Shown in pieces: positions 1 through 9,470 of a DNA stretch of 64,000 nucleotides. The DNA lies in contig NZ_JBBOYD010000002.1 of the NCBI RefSeq assembly GCF_038007965.1, forward strand, positions 1 to 64,000. Direction: 5' to 3'. Position 1 is the stretch's first letter. The number at the start of each line of letters is the position of its first letter. The notes beneath the pieces were generated by a model. That model made no database searches. It was given only the letters and a program-made list of their open reading frames with translations, and had not been told where the DNA came from. This stretch comes from Niallia sp. FSL W8-0635. Lineage in GTDB: Bacteria; Bacillota; Bacilli; Bacillales; Cytobacillaceae. A program made the translations under genes and the position numbers.

Positions 1-49
1 AAAGAGTGGGAATCTTTCTAACACAGTCCAGTTAAACGGATCTTTTATT

Positions 50-334
50 CTAAAAGAACTCTAAACCTATCATTAAATGATAGAGTGGACTAAAGAGATC
101 TGATTCAACAAGTTCTTTCATATGGTCAAAATGAATTTGTAATTCTTCCATTTCGCTGAGAAGAATTTCGTTATTTGAACTTCCTTCTAAGATGACCTTA
201 ATATAAAGAACATCTGAAGATAATTCATCAAGAATTTGCTTATCATACAACTTTTTTAAAAGTTGATCTTCCTTTCTTCTGTTTACCTCATTTAAGAAAT
301 TTTCTAATTGGTTAATTACTTCTTTTTTCTTCAT
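50..334 (-). CDS. Hypothetical 94-residue protein
   Basis: I do not recognise this protein. It is charged and helical-looking, with a Lys-rich N-terminus followed by Glu/Leu-rich segments that could form a helical bundle. No signal peptide, membrane segment or cysteine motif is visible. The start is placed at the internal ATG of MKKKEV because AAAGGAGAT lies six bases upstream; the upstream ATG lacks a site. It sits outside the transposon, on the left flank, on the same strand as the next hypothetical gene. Confidence 0.6.
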   Translation of the reverse strand: MKKKEVINQLENFLNEVNRRKEDQLLKKLYDKQILDELSSDVLYIKVILEGSSNNEILLSEMEELQIHFDHMKELVESDLFSPLYHLMIGLEFF

Positions 335-352
335 TTTATTATCTCCTTTCAC

Positions 353-633
353 TTTGAACTTTCTAAGTAAATAGATTACTTCGTTCGTGACTTTATTATA
401 GTTAACTGTCCTTTATATATAACCGGAAAATGTTCGAGTAATTTCAGCCCTATAATTAGATACTTGCAATCTTAACTTCTATTAGGACAAACGGTTAATA
501 TTAAACATCTAAAGAGTTATAGGGAAAAAGTGAAGAGAGTGTACCAAAAATTAAACTTTTTTTGAATAAATTGTGAACTAGTAGGATTATATACTTATGA
601 AATAGAAAGATTAATATGAAAGGAGGGATATAA
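353..633. other. Intergenic region
   Basis: The region is AT-rich and lies between divergent small genes. It must hold promoters for both, but I could not settle on a convincing -35/-10 pair with normal spacing. No repeat or RNA structure was recognised. Confidence 0.4.
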
Positions 634-747
634 TTGAACGACTATGATTTGTTACTCCATCTAAAAAACCAATATGATGCAACCAATACTTCCACCGACC
701 TCAAAAACCTCATCGATACCTTCTTAGAATATTTTCCAATCGAATAA
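634..747 (+). CDS. Small 37-residue protein, TTG start
   Basis: A strong AAAGGAGGGA site lies five bases upstream of a TTG codon that opens a 37-codon frame ending in TAA. The peptide begins NDYDLLLHLKNQY and is acidic and helical, with no cysteine or signal sequence. The excellent ribosome binding site is the main evidence that it is real. Its function is unknown; the size would fit a small regulator, inhibitor or antitoxin-like peptide, but nothing shows this. Confidence 0.55.
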   Translation: MNDYDLLLHLKNQYDATNTSTDLKNLIDTFLEYFPIE

Positions 748-964
748 CATATAATAGTTCATCTATTTGTTTTGAATTAACATTAATATGCAGCTTTACT
801 AAAAAAAGAGGAAGACAAAGATGTAGGATTGTTACTTGAAGAAAGAAAAAGATTATTAATTAAAGAACCTTGTTCAACAATAGAAAACACAAGGAATAAA
901 AAGGAATTTCAATTTCTTATTAATAAGTTTTTATCTAAGAAATTATCTTTGGTTGTTATGATAG

Positions 965-1008
965 TTCTACACTTAATAAATAATGTACTTTATTTATTAA
1001 GTGTAGAA
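965..1008. repeat. Perfect 19-bp inverted repeat
   Basis: Arms at 965-983 and 990-1008 are exactly complementary with a 6-base loop. The stem is AT-rich (it contains CTACACTTAATAAAT). There is no T-run directly after it, so it is not a classic terminator. It lies in a 355-bp stretch without a convincing gene; a frame at 784-1053 lacks a start site and may be a remnant. Confidence 0.6.
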
Positions 1009-1032
1009 AATAAAATACATTTTCTAAATATT

Positions 1033-1079
1033 AAAAATCTCTCGGTTGAATAATGTACCTATCAAGCCGAGAGATTTTT
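1033..1079. terminator. Probable intrinsic terminator
   Basis: AATCTCTCGG and its complement CCGAGAGATT form a GC-containing stem flanked by A-run and T-run, so it could act on both strands. On the minus strand it lies just downstream of the hypothetical gene ending at 1103. Confidence 0.65.
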
Positions 1080-1102
1080 GAATGCCATTTTAATTGTTAC
1101 AT

Positions 1103-1435
1103 TTAACTAATTTTGATATCTGAAAGTGAATCAACTATGTCTTCATGAAGAATATTGACCTTGAAGTATTCTCTTAATTTACATAAGAATACGTTTAAAT
1201 TATATTTATATCTTATTTGTATTTTGGTAATACCCGATTCAGGTAAATATTCATGTCCTTTATAACTTCCACCTACTATAAAGAGAGTGATTGTATCACC
1301 TTTATAGTCTTGTCCGTTAAAACTAGGTAAGATGGTTAGCGTTTTATTTCCTATATAAGCGGCTGCAACATCTATTGCTGCTTCCGTTGGAGTTACTTTC
1401 ACTTTAGTATTATTAAAAATGCTATATACTGGCAT
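1103..1435 (-). CDS. Hypothetical 110-residue protein (left flank of transposon)
   Basis: No family is recognised. The sequence is a mixed alpha/beta small protein with no signal peptide or cysteine motif. The chosen ATG (MPVYSIF) has AAAGGTGG eight bases upstream; the in-frame GTG four codons earlier lies inside that site. If the transposon 1503-28811 is removed, this gene falls directly downstream of the TOPRIM-like gene now ending at 28807 and on the same strand, so the two were probably one operon. It would then belong to the replicon maintenance region. Confidence 0.6.
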   Translation of the reverse strand: MPVYSIFNNTKVKVTPTEAAIDVAAAYIGNKTLTILPSFNGQDYKGDTITLFIVGGSYKGHEYLPESGITKIQIRYKYNLNVFLCKLREYFKVNILHEDIVDSLSDIKIS

Positions 1436-1502
1436 ATTAAGGTCCACCTTTTAAATTTTTTAGATTATAACTTCTTTATACTTATACTAAATTCCATCAA
1501 TA

Positions 1503-1634
1503 TGTTATTTTTCATAATCTTTCGGAATGCAATCTTGCTAAAGCGCCTATTTTTTTATTGTTTTCTTCATAATTATCAGGAACGGTCATTTTAATAGATA
1601 AATACTAATTATTTTTTCATATTTAATCGGAAAA
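1503..1634. repeat. Tn7-like left end with three TnsB-type sites
   Basis: Copies of the motif TTTCATAAT-N3-CGGAA lie at about 1507-1528, 1563-1582 and 1612-1634, about 50-55 bp apart. The first is the best match; the second has AGGAA and the third CATATT. They are inverted relative to the right-end array at 28741-28811. Confidence 0.75.
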
Positions 1635-1668
1635 AATATTTTGTTTTCTATTAGAAATAATATATTAG

Positions 1669-1803
1669 CTACAGAACTACAAAGAATATAAAGGTGGCTA
1701 TGCAGGAGGAAGAGCAACTTTTGGGGCAAAAATAATTCAAAAAAGCTACACAAATGATAAAATAATCAAAATGTGTAACTTTAAATTTGGGTGTAAATTT
1801 TAG
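1669..1803 (+). other. Possible gene fragment
   Basis: A 44-codon open stretch contains the Gly-rich run YKGGYAGGRATFGAK, which looks protein-like, but it has an upstream in-frame stop and no start or ribosome site. It lies between the left transposon end and the decayed NACHT gene. It may be a 3' remnant of an unrecognised gene. Confidence 0.25.
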
Positions 1804-1829
1804 GATTTTAATTAACTCTCTATATAATA

Positions 1830-3296
1830 CTAATCAACCCAATTTATTGATTTCAAGTCTTGCTCTAGCCATTTATAAATAATGTCAGTTATTGGTGTAT
1901 CCTCGAATATATCTAATACTTGACCAGTACGAGTCACACTTAACCACATACAATCATCTCGACGATATTCTTTAATTTTTTTACCAATTTCATAGATAAT
2001 ATTATCATCAAGATGAAAATCATCTGAATCTTCTTTTGTAAATTGGATATCTAAAATAAAATCTTTATAATCTGATGGCAAAGGTTCTAAGTGCCAATTT
2101 AATCCCGGACCCGCAGAGAATCCATCTGTTTCTTTAGGTGCTTGTAAATCTCCTTTTAGAGTAAAAGGATAAAGTACAAACTTCCTTAACCTATTTTTTA
2201 ATAATGGGAAGAATGTTTCAACAATCTCTTTATATCCAATAATCACTTCTTTATAAATTTTTACAGTTCTTATATATAGCTGTTCATCGGAGTAGGCACT
2301 CCATACCCAATTGTCTTTAGGATTTTCAATATCCTCCCCAGGTATCGGACATTCTACAACATTAATACCTTTAATCTCTAAATTTGCAATGTAATCCTTA
2401 TACAATGACATTGGAACTCGTTTTTTATTTACATTTATATCTGAAATATTCTGATATTCTTTTTCAATTCTAGATTTTATTTCATTTATACTGATACTTT
2501 TGGTGTATAAAGAGCCTTTCCTGACTATTTTTAAGGAAGTGCTCCACATTAATTCTTTATAAATTATCTCTGTACAGATGGGCAATGCCTTATTTTTAAT
2601 TATTTTTGTTAATTTACCCCTTAATTCCTCGAATGTCCATCTCCAATACCAACTTGATCTATCACCTGGTCTAGCTCCTTTATAACTTAGCCAGTCATAT
2701 TCAATCTTATTTCCATCTAGGATATTGATTTCAGGCAGTTTTTTTCTTCCCCTATACCAAGATATATATAACCATTCGTCATCTTTCATTATTCCAATAG
2801 GTAGGATAGTTCGATTCATATCCACTGGTGCAATAATATCAGCTAAGATGCCTAAAGATTTTATCCAAGAACTCATGGTCATTCTAATTTTTTCTCCACA
2901 TTCTTGTGTTGATAAAGAGGTTATATCATTATGAATTCCCCATTTTTTTATACTTTCCTCTATTAGTACTGAAGCAAAACCTGGTACCTTTTCTACAATT
3001 TCGCGAAGAATATTGTCAATAGTATCCTCCTTAAATATGGTAATTAGAATAATAAGAGGATATTTCCAGTAATCTAAAGTACCCTTTTCAATTATGTGAT
3101 TAATATTTATCATATTTTCGGATAACGACTTAGCAGCAAACCATTGATTCAATATCGGAAGAACAAATGATATGTAACCATTTTCTTCAATAATCAAACC
3201 ACTGTTTAAGAGACTCCTAACTTCGACAATGTCACCTATTTCAGTCTTTTTAACAGGAACATTTCCACTGCTAGTACTTATCATAGCTAAATTCAT
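1830..3296 (-). pseudogene. C-terminal part of a broken alpha/beta-hydrolase-NACHT protein
   Basis: This 488-residue frame has no known motif and no good ribosome site. It is in the same frame as the NTPase fragment upstream (3369-3980). A single TAA at 3369-3371 separates them, and the codons between (LLAYLIENAF onward) read as continuous protein. It is therefore best read as the sensor/C-terminal portion of one long STAND-type ATPase interrupted by a nonsense mutation. In this family the C-terminus usually recognises the trigger. Parts rich in Trp and aromatic residues are visible at roughly residues 170-220. Internal reinitiation near 3296 cannot be excluded. Confidence 0.6.
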
Positions 3297-3368
3297 TAGT
3301 AACTGATTTGTATTTGATTCATTTATTTCTACATTTTTAAAGGCGTTTTCTATTAAGTATGCTAGTAG

Positions 3369-4031
3369 TTAGCCACTGGTATTTGGGATTATATTATTTG
3401 TTTTTCTTAAATATAATCCAAGTAAAATCGCGAAAAGAGGACGTTGAATTACTACTTCTATGTCTTTAGGTAGATTGTAAAAATGATAAAGTTTTTGCTG
3501 ATTATTGATAAAATTTACTATCTCTAATGCTTCATCTTCATTCAAACCTTTCATTCTTATCTTTTCAGAGATATTAGCAAAAATACTTAATGGTCTGCTT
3601 GTAAGGATTATGCAGAGATTATCCCATCTTTCAATAGCAATACGCATATTTTCTAATATATTTGATGCGATTGATACTGATACTTCATCCATTCCATCTA
3701 CTATAATCCAGTATCTTTTTGATTTATCAAGAACTATTTTTTCTAGATACTTTTGAACGTCAATGTCTAATTGTGCTGCATTTATACTTATCGGAATAGG
3801 AAAATCAAATTCATTCTCTGCTCTTAATAACAAATCTAAATAAATCTTATCAATAGCAAAAGATTTACCTAGTCCAAACTCACCTTCTATTACTACTAAT
3901 CGTTTTTCGTCAGTTGGCTTTAAATATTCAAAATTATAGTGTTTATTCTCTAAAAAATATAAAGCTTGTTCTTTATCCAAACCATTTGCCTTAAGTCGTG
4001 AAATAGATTTTGCTAAAGTTAGCTTTCTTTG
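3369..4031 (-). pseudogene. NACHT/STAND NTPase domain of the broken protein
   Basis: The fragment shows a P-loop (EGEFGLGKSFAI), a Walker B with acidic pair (WIIVDGMDEV) and a sensor-like LTSRP, the normal order for NACHT/STAND ATPases. The frame continues upstream without a stop to the run of ten A at 4033-4042, where it joins the hydrolase frame after a one-base shift. A TAA ends it after PNTSG. Bacterial NACHT proteins are known antiphage sensors; here the NTPase is fused between an N-terminal lipase-like effector and a long C-terminus. Two lesions make it probably inactive unless slippage and readthrough occur. Confidence 0.65.
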
Positions 4032-4039
4032 CTCATCTA

Positions 4040-4861
4040 TTATTTTTTTTTTAATACAATATCTCTTTCAAAAATCTCATTTACTGCTTCACTAACATGT
4101 CTGTAACTTATAGAACTATGATTTTCTACTTTTAAGATCCCACTATGATCTCCTGGAAGAGGAATTCCTCCTGTCCATTTCGATCTGACAATATGTGGAA
4201 TGGCGCTGTTTTCTGGCACAATAGTATCCTCTGTTCCAAAGAAAAATTTAAAATCTAAATTAATTGTTTCTAAATGCTTTTGCCATAATCTTATCGTTTC
4301 ATCTAAAAAACTGCTATTAGGCTCTAAAGATGGAATTTGAGCATGCTTGTTTATACTCTTTATTAATTGATTATATAAAGCAAATGAAGAACCATTATAT
4401 GGTGTAGCTAAACTAATCATACCTTTTACATTATGAGTTTGATTATGTTCAAGTTCCTCGAGAATATATCTTATAGCTACTAATCCACCCATACTATGAC
4501 CGATTAATAATACATTTTTATATTGCTTAATTTTTTTCGAGTCAATTTCTCTTTTTAATTCCCTAGCCAAAGTTTCAATAGTAGTAAAAGGACCTTTTCC
4601 AACAGAAAAACTTTTAAATTTACCTAGTTTAAGTTTTTTAATTCCCATTAGAGCCAATAATCCGTTTGCTAAATGGAATGTATCATAAGTTATTTCCGCT
4701 ACATCTACATTTTTAAATGTATCATCAGTTAAAAATAGATCTATCCATGAAATACCATCCTGTTTCCATGTATTATCAGATGCACCAAGTCCATGTATCA
4801 GTACGATTAAATTATCATTTTTTATATCATTTTTTTTATGTAACAATAAATTTAACGCCAA
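4040..4861 (-). pseudogene. Alpha/beta-hydrolase (lipase-like) effector domain of the broken NACHT protein
   Basis: The domain has an oxyanion-type HGLGA motif, the nucleophile elbow GHSMGG (Ser nucleophile), a candidate acid in FGTEDTIVP and a late His in GDHSGI, so the catalytic triad seems complete. This is the PGAP1/serine-esterase-like fold. The TTG start at 4861 is chosen because GAGGGA lies six bases upstream; the longer frame from 4903 has no such site. The frame ends at TAA inside or just after an A10 run (4033-4042 on the plus strand as T10); a one-base slip continues into the NACHT domain. Likely role in the intact form: hydrolase effector triggered by NTPase oligomerisation. Confidence 0.65.
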
Positions 4862-5271
4862 TTCAAATCCCTCATTTATCCATATATAACAAAATGTTAA
4901 CACTCATAGTCAATTATACCAAGATATGCTTCATCATTCATTACAATAAGCGAAATACATTGAAACTTCGCTATCTTTCAAAATTACTAACTTTCACCAT
5001 CTCTTTATCTTTTGAAACAAGATTGTAAGTTTGATTAGAGTTCATTATATCAATTTCTATCTGGAACGAAAAAATCATAATAATCACCTTGTATAATTAT
5101 TCTGCTCCCATAGCGACATAAGGAAGAGAAGTTCCAATAATTCAAGGGAAGCACTCATTTGTTTAAGTACATTTTTTTACAAGCTCTTCTTCTTAACTTA
5201 GTATTGGATATATAACACTTTTGCAAAAAAAGACCCCAAGTACTCTACACCCGAGGTCTAAATGTTAATTA
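4862..5271. other. Intergenic region
   Basis: The 410 bp hold the upstream region of the hydrolase gene and, at 5229-5263, a minus-strand terminator of the arsenic operon. Nothing else was recognised. Confidence 0.4.
5229..5263 (-). terminator. Terminator of arsR-arsB-cdr operon
   Basis: On the minus strand AGACC...GGTCT forms a short stem followed by seven T, ten bases beyond the stop of the CoA-disulfide reductase gene. Confidence 0.6.
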
Positions 5272-6915
5272 TTATTTGTTCTTCATATAATTTTGGTAAT
5301 TCTTATTTCCACCAGAAAGATTATATATATCATTAAACCCTAAGTTACGCAAAACATTTTGTGCAGCATTCCCAGTGACTCCACCATTACAGTAAGTTAC
5401 GGTTGGTAAGTTACGATCAAGCTCTCTACTTTTCACACGTAATTCACCTAGTGGTATATTTATTGCACTCTCCACTTTTGATACATTATGTTGTTTTGGT
5501 GCTCTGGTATCAATTACTTGAAGAGCTTCTCCTTTTTCTATTCTCTCCGTTAGTTCCTTTGGTGTAATTAGCTTATTTTTCTTTTCAATAGCATTTTGCA
5601 GAGCCATTCCAGTGTACATTACTGGATCTTTTGTTGTACTGAATGGAGGTGCATAGGCAAGATCTAGATGGAATAAATCTTCTGCTTTTGCTTTAAACGT
5701 CATTGCTGTTACAAATACATCAATCCGTTTATCTACACCTTCTTCTCCAACTATTTGTACACCTAATATTCTGCCAGTTTCTCTATCAGCAATTGCTTTA
5801 ATAACTAATTCTTTTCCTCCGAGGTACTCTGCTCTAGCCGGTTTAATATTATGAAGTATTTCGATATCATAGCCTTCTTCTAATGCTTCTACTTCATTCA
5901 TACCTGTTTGACCAACAGCCAAATCAAATACTCTTAAGATACCAGTACCTAAAATACCTCGGTGTTCTAAAGAACCTCCCGTTATTACATCTCCAGCTAT
6001 TCTTCCCATTTTATTAGCTGTACTTCCTAATGGACGATAGATAGGTTTTCCTGTAATAACGGAGTAGCTTTCAGCAACATCACCAACAGCATAAACATCA
6101 GGAAGGTTAGTCTGCATTTTGGAGTTAACTGCAATAGCTCCAGTACTACCAATTTCAACACCGATTTCCTTAGCCAATTGTGTATTTGGACGAACACCCG
6201 TAGCTAATATAACAATATCCGTTTCAATAGCTTTTCCTGATTTAGTTTGTACTTCCTTCTTGCTTATCGCAGTTACCTCATCATTTAAGATGAGATTGAC
6301 TCCTTTTTTAACTAAGTGTTCTTCCACTCGTGAAGCGATATCTTTATCCATATGTGCCATTACATGATTACTACGTTGTACGATTGTTACCTCTAAACCT
6401 CTATGAGTAAGCTGTTCTGCCATTTCTAATCCAATATAGCCAGCTCCTATGATGGTTGCTTTCTTTGGTTGGTTTGCTTTCATATATTGATCAATAGCTG
6501 CTGTATTTTGTATCGTACGAACTTGGAAAACATGCTCTCCATCTACTCCATCAATATCAGGTTTAATTGGAGAAGCCCCTGTTGCAAAAACCAATACATC
6601 ATAAGAGTCTTCTTTTATTTCATTTGTATCTAAGTTCTTCACTTGAACTTTCTTCTGCTCGGCATCAATTGTAGTTACTTCATGACGAGTAAAAATATCT
6701 ACGTTATATCGCTTTTTAAACCAAGCAGCACTTCTTGGAGTTAATGTTTCCAGATTTTCTACTTCTCCACCTAGAAAATAAGGAATACCGCATATGGAAT
6801 AAGAAATGTCATAGTCTGCATTATATAGAGTGATTTCCGCATTTTCATCGTTCCTACGTGCCTTTGCTGCTACAGATGTTCCTGCTGCTACAGATCCTAT
6901 AATTAGTACTTTCAT
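5272..6915 (-). CDS. cdr: CoA-disulfide reductase with C-terminal rhodanese domain
   Basis: This is a 547-residue flavoprotein of the CoADR-RHD type. Residues 1-450 are a pyridine-nucleotide disulfide oxidoreductase: FAD-binding GSVAAGTSVA at 7-16, the single catalytic Cys in SICGIPY (Cys42), NAD(P)-binding IGAGYIGLEMAE and the FAD-contacting YAVGDVAE. The last 100 residues are rhodanese-like with a CNGGVTGN active-site loop. Such enzymes reduce CoA or polysulfide disulfides with NAD(P)H. The start has GGAGG eight bases upstream. It is the last gene after arsR-arsB, 60 bp behind arsB, so it probably restores thiol balance or supplies sulfane sulfur during arsenite stress (inference). Confidence 0.85.
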   Translation of the reverse strand: MKVLIIGSVAAGTSVAAKARRNDENAEITLYNADYDISYSICGIPYFLGGEVENLETLTPRSAAWFKKRYNVDIFTRHEVTTIDAEQKKVQVKNLDTNEIKEDSYDVLVFATGASPIKPDIDGVDGEHVFQVRTIQNTAAIDQYMKANQPKKATIIGAGYIGLEMAEQLTHRGLEVTIVQRSNHVMAHMDKDIASRVEEHLVKKGVNLILNDEVTAISKKEVQTKSGKAIETDIVILATGVRPNTQLAKEIGVEIGSTGAIAVNSKMQTNLPDVYAVGDVAESYSVITGKPIYRPLGSTANKMGRIAGDVITGGSLEHRGILGTGILRVFDLAVGQTGMNEVEALEEGYDIEILHNIKPARAEYLGGKELVIKAIADRETGRILGVQIVGEEGVDKRIDVFVTAMTFKAKAEDLFHLDLAYAPPFSTTKDPVMYTGMALQNAIEKKNKLITPKELTERIEKGEALQVIDTRAPKQHNVSKVESAINIPLGELRVKSRELDRNLPTVTYCNGGVTGNAAQNVLRNLGFNDIYNLSGGNKNYQNYMKNK

Positions 6916-6975
6916 ATTTATATCCTCCAAAATTAGTATCAATATTACTCTGTATAATTAACAATTCCCGTTCAT

Positions 6976-8274
6976 TTATGAAAGAATGGAAAGCCACAGA
7001 TATAAGCCGATTAGAGTTATCAAAAGGGTTGGAATAGTTAAGACAATACCTGTTTTAAAATAAGTTCCCCATGATATTTTTACACCTTTTTGAGATAAAA
7101 CATGGAGCCATAACAACGTTGCTAATGAACCAATTGGTGTAATCTTAGGACCTAAATCAGATCCAATAACATTGGCATAAATTAACCCTTCTTTTATTAC
7201 TCCTGTAGCATTTGTATCTGCAATTGCTAATGCATCAATAAGTACAGTTGGCATATTATTCATTATGGACGATATGATTGCTGCAATGAATCCCATTCCC
7301 ATGGTTGCAACAAACAATCCTTGGTCTGCAGCTGCTTGAATAACACTAGATAGCAGGTCTGTTAAACCTACATTACGCAATCCATAAATTACGACATACA
7401 TTCCAATAGAGAAGAATACAATTGCCCACGGAGCACCCTTTACTACTTTCTTAATAGATACAGCAGCGCTTCTTCTTGCAAATACAAGGAAAATAATCGC
7501 AATTACACCTGCTATGATTGAGACTGGAATAGACAGGAATTCACTCACGAAATAGCCAATAAGTAAAACAGCTAAAATCATCCAAGATAAACGAAACATC
7601 TTTAAATCTTTTATTGCTTCTTGTGGTACTTTTAATTGATTTAAATCATAAACCTTTGGAATTCTTTTACGGAAATATAAGTACAACACCAGGATACTTG
7701 CTATTAAAGAAAAAATATTTGGCACAATCATTCTGGATGCATATTCTACAAATCCGATATCAAAGAAATCAGCAGAAACAATGTTGACCAAATTACTAAC
7801 AACTAAAGGTAATGATGTAGTGTCTGCTATAAAACCACTTGCAATGATAAACGGAAAAACCATTTTCTCGTCTAACTTTAAAGCTCTAACCATCGCTAAA
7901 ACGATTGGTGTTAAAATTAGTGCTGCCCCATCGTTTGCAAAAAACGCTGCAACAATAGCACCTAAAATAGCAACGTAAACAAACATCTTGAGTCCATTAC
8001 CACCAGCAACTCTTGCCATATGTAAAGCTGCCCATTCAAAAAATCCTATTTCATCTAAGATTAAAGAAATAATAATGATTGCGACAAATGCAAGTGTTGC
8101 ATTCCAAACAATTCCAGTTACGTCAATGACATCATTGAAATCAACTACACCAACAAGAAGAGCTAATATTGCCCCGCCACATGCTGACCAACCAATCGAA
8201 AGATTTTTCGGTTGCCAGATAACTAATGTCAGTGTTACTAAAAAGATAATTATTGCTAATATAGTTTGTAACAA
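6976..8274 (-). CDS. arsB: Arsenite efflux permease ArsB
   Basis: The protein is 432 residues, the usual ArsB length, and almost entirely hydrophobic with 10-12 membrane segments. It matches the ArsB N-terminus pattern ([14 protein letters not shown]) and the family motif [10 protein letters not shown] plus [11 protein letters not shown] and [13 protein letters not shown] in the two halves. ArsB extrudes As(III)/Sb(III), alone or with an ArsA ATPase; no arsA is present here. It starts 15 bp after arsR1 with a GGAGG site, so it is co-transcribed with that repressor and with cdr downstream. Confidence 0.93.
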   Translation of the reverse strand: MLQTILAIIIFLVTLTLVIWQPKNLSIGWSACGGAILALLVGVVDFNDVIDVTGIVWNATLAFVAIIIISLILDEIGFFEWAALHMARVAGGNGLKMFVYVAILGAIVAAFFANDGAALILTPIVLAMVRALKLDEKMVFPFIIASGFIADTTSLPLVVSNLVNIVSADFFDIGFVEYASRMIVPNIFSLIASILVLYLYFRKRIPKVYDLNQLKVPQEAIKDLKMFRLSWMILAVLLIGYFVSEFLSIPVSIIAGVIAIIFLVFARRSAAVSIKKVVKGAPWAIVFFSIGMYVVIYGLRNVGLTDLLSSVIQAAADQGLFVATMGMGFIAAIISSIMNNMPTVLIDALAIADTNATGVIKEGLIYANVIGSDLGPKITPIGSLATLLWLHVLSQKGVKISWGTYFKTGIVLTIPTLLITLIGLYLWLSILS

Positions 8275-8289
8275 AGCTGTTAACCTCCA

Positions 8290-8631
8290 TTAATTACATA
8301 TAATTCTTAAACCCTTTTCCTCTAGCCATAGTAATTTTTCTCTCTGACTTGGAACATGTTTTAATAACTCTTTAACTAATACGTAGTATTCACTTGTTGT
8401 GTTTAAAGAATAAACCACCCACTGACCTTTTCTTTGTTCTTTAACAATTCCAAGATCTCGCATCTTCCGTAAATGCTGGCTAATAGAAGGTTGTGACATA
8501 TTAAAAAGTTCAACAAATTCACAGACACAACACTCCTGTTCATCCAACATGCTTACCATAGATAATCTTGTTTTATCTCCTAAAAGCTTTAATACATTTG
8601 CAGTATCCTTTATATCCATTACAGTTGCCAG
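8290..8631 (-). CDS. arsR: ArsR-family arsenic repressor (copy 1)
   Basis: A winged-helix repressor with the metalloid site ECCVCEF in the alpha-3 helix and recognition helix MSQPSISQHLRKM. As(III) binding to these Cys residues is known to release ArsR from DNA. The first ATG (8619) is 20 bases from GGGAGGT. An in-frame CTG at 8631 is nine bases from it and gives an N-terminus aligning with arsR2, so a CTG start is proposed. It heads the arsB-cdr operon. About 65 percent identical by eye to arsR2, so a local duplication is likely. Confidence 0.88.
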   Translation of the reverse strand: MATVMDIKDTANVLKLLGDKTRLSMVSMLDEQECCVCEFVELFNMSQPSISQHLRKMRDLGIVKEQRKGQWVVYSLNTTSEYYVLVKELLKHVPSQREKLLWLEEKGLRIICN

Positions 8632-8711
8632 ATTTATTTACCTCCCTTAGTATCTTCAAAAAAAAATGGTACTCATGTAACCAATCAAAGATATTAATGA
8701 AGAACTCATTT

Positions 8712-8771
8712 GCGTATATAATTATATGCTTATATGTTAATTATAAAAAAAGTTAATGTCAACCACATTAA
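8712..8771. promoter_or_regulatory. Candidate ars operator/promoter and arsR2 terminator
   Basis: Between the two arsR genes lies an ATATAATTATAT palindrome (about 8716-8728), a candidate ArsR site upstream of arsR1. The dyad GTTAATGT...ACATTAAC (8751-8771) followed by a T-run on the minus strand would terminate arsR2 transcription and also contains TTGACA. The assignment is tentative. Confidence 0.4.
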
Positions 8772-8786
8772 CCCTTATTATTTTAT

Positions 8787-9125
8787 TTATTCACAAGAAA
8801 TACGCATTCCGTTTTCCTCAAGCCAAATAAATTTTTCATTTTGATTTGGAATGTAATTTAAAATGTTTTTAATCATAGGGAAATATTGATTTCCTTGCTC
8901 TAGAGAATAGATAACCCATTTGCCTTTTCTTTGCTCTTTAACCAGACCAGCATCTTTTAATTTTCTCAAATGTTGACTTATAGCTGGCTGTGACATTTGA
9001 AACACATCCACAAATTCACATACACAGCAGTCATTTATCATTAGCATTCCCATTATGGATAACCTTGTCTTATCACCTAGTAGTTTCAAAATATTCGCAA
9101 TAGTATCTATTTGTTCAATAGTCAT
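8787..9125 (-). CDS. arsR: ArsR-family arsenic repressor (copy 2)
   Basis: A 112-residue winged-helix protein with DCCVCEF at the As(III)-binding helix and MSQPAISQHLRKL as recognition helix. Like copy 1 it has an extra Cys before the usual CVC. It is a single-gene unit by position, separated from arsR1 by a hairpin with T-run. It may regulate itself or the flavoprotein/ArsN1 group just upstream on the same strand; no operator could be fixed. Confidence 0.88.
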   Translation of the reverse strand: MTIEQIDTIANILKLLGDKTRLSIMGMLMINDCCVCEFVDVFQMSQPAISQHLRKLKDAGLVKEQRKGKWVIYSLEQGNQYFPMIKNILNYIPNQNEKFIWLEENGMRISCE

Positions 9126-9188
9126 GTATAATCATCCGTTCCATTTGAATTACCTTTATACTAAATGGAGTAGTCATAGTATGCAAGA

Positions 9189-9215
9189 AAATAAGAGTTA
9201 GTTAAACTCTTATTT
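9189..9215 (-). terminator. Hairpin after the marR-arsN1-flavoprotein group
   Basis: AAATAAGAGTT and AACTCTTATTT are perfectly complementary and followed by T-rich sequence, downstream of the small gene ending at 9239. Confidence 0.5.
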
Positions 9216-9238
9216 TCTCTTTTCAATAGTATATTTAA

Positions 9239-9448
9239 TTAATGAGCTATTTCCTTCTCTAATTCGCAATAAGCTCGAATGAAATTACTATAGGATATAG
9301 ATCCAAGTGTATTTTCTTTATTGCTAAATAATCTTGCAAAAGCCTTCTCTCTTGCTAATTCAATGGAAACTTCCAAACTATTCATGATTAATTTCAAGTA
9401 AGCTTTAAAATAATCTTTACTTAGATTGCCACCTTTATTTATAACCAT
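9239..9448 (-). CDS. Small 69-residue protein in arsenic cluster
   Basis: I do not recognise this family. It is a soluble, probably all-helical protein with one Cys near the C-terminus (RAYCELEKEIAH). GAGGG lies six bases before the ATG. It follows the flavoprotein gene by 22 bp on the same strand, so it is the last gene of the marR-arsN1-flavoprotein group and may serve that pathway, perhaps as a small partner protein. No function is claimed. Confidence 0.6.
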   Translation of the reverse strand: MVINKGGNLSKDYFKAYLKLIMNSLEVSIELAREKAFARLFSNKENTLGSISYSNFIRAYCELEKEIAH

Positions 9449-9470
9449 ATATAACCCTCACTCTTAATTA

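Noticed and set aside
829..1053. 74-codon plus-strand reading frame
   Set aside because: No ribosome site or start at the right place, and it contains the 19-bp palindrome; it may be a remnant or chance frame.
6119..6367. Plus-strand frame opposite the CoA-disulfide reductase
   Set aside because: It is a shadow of a well-supported gene, with no ribosome site.
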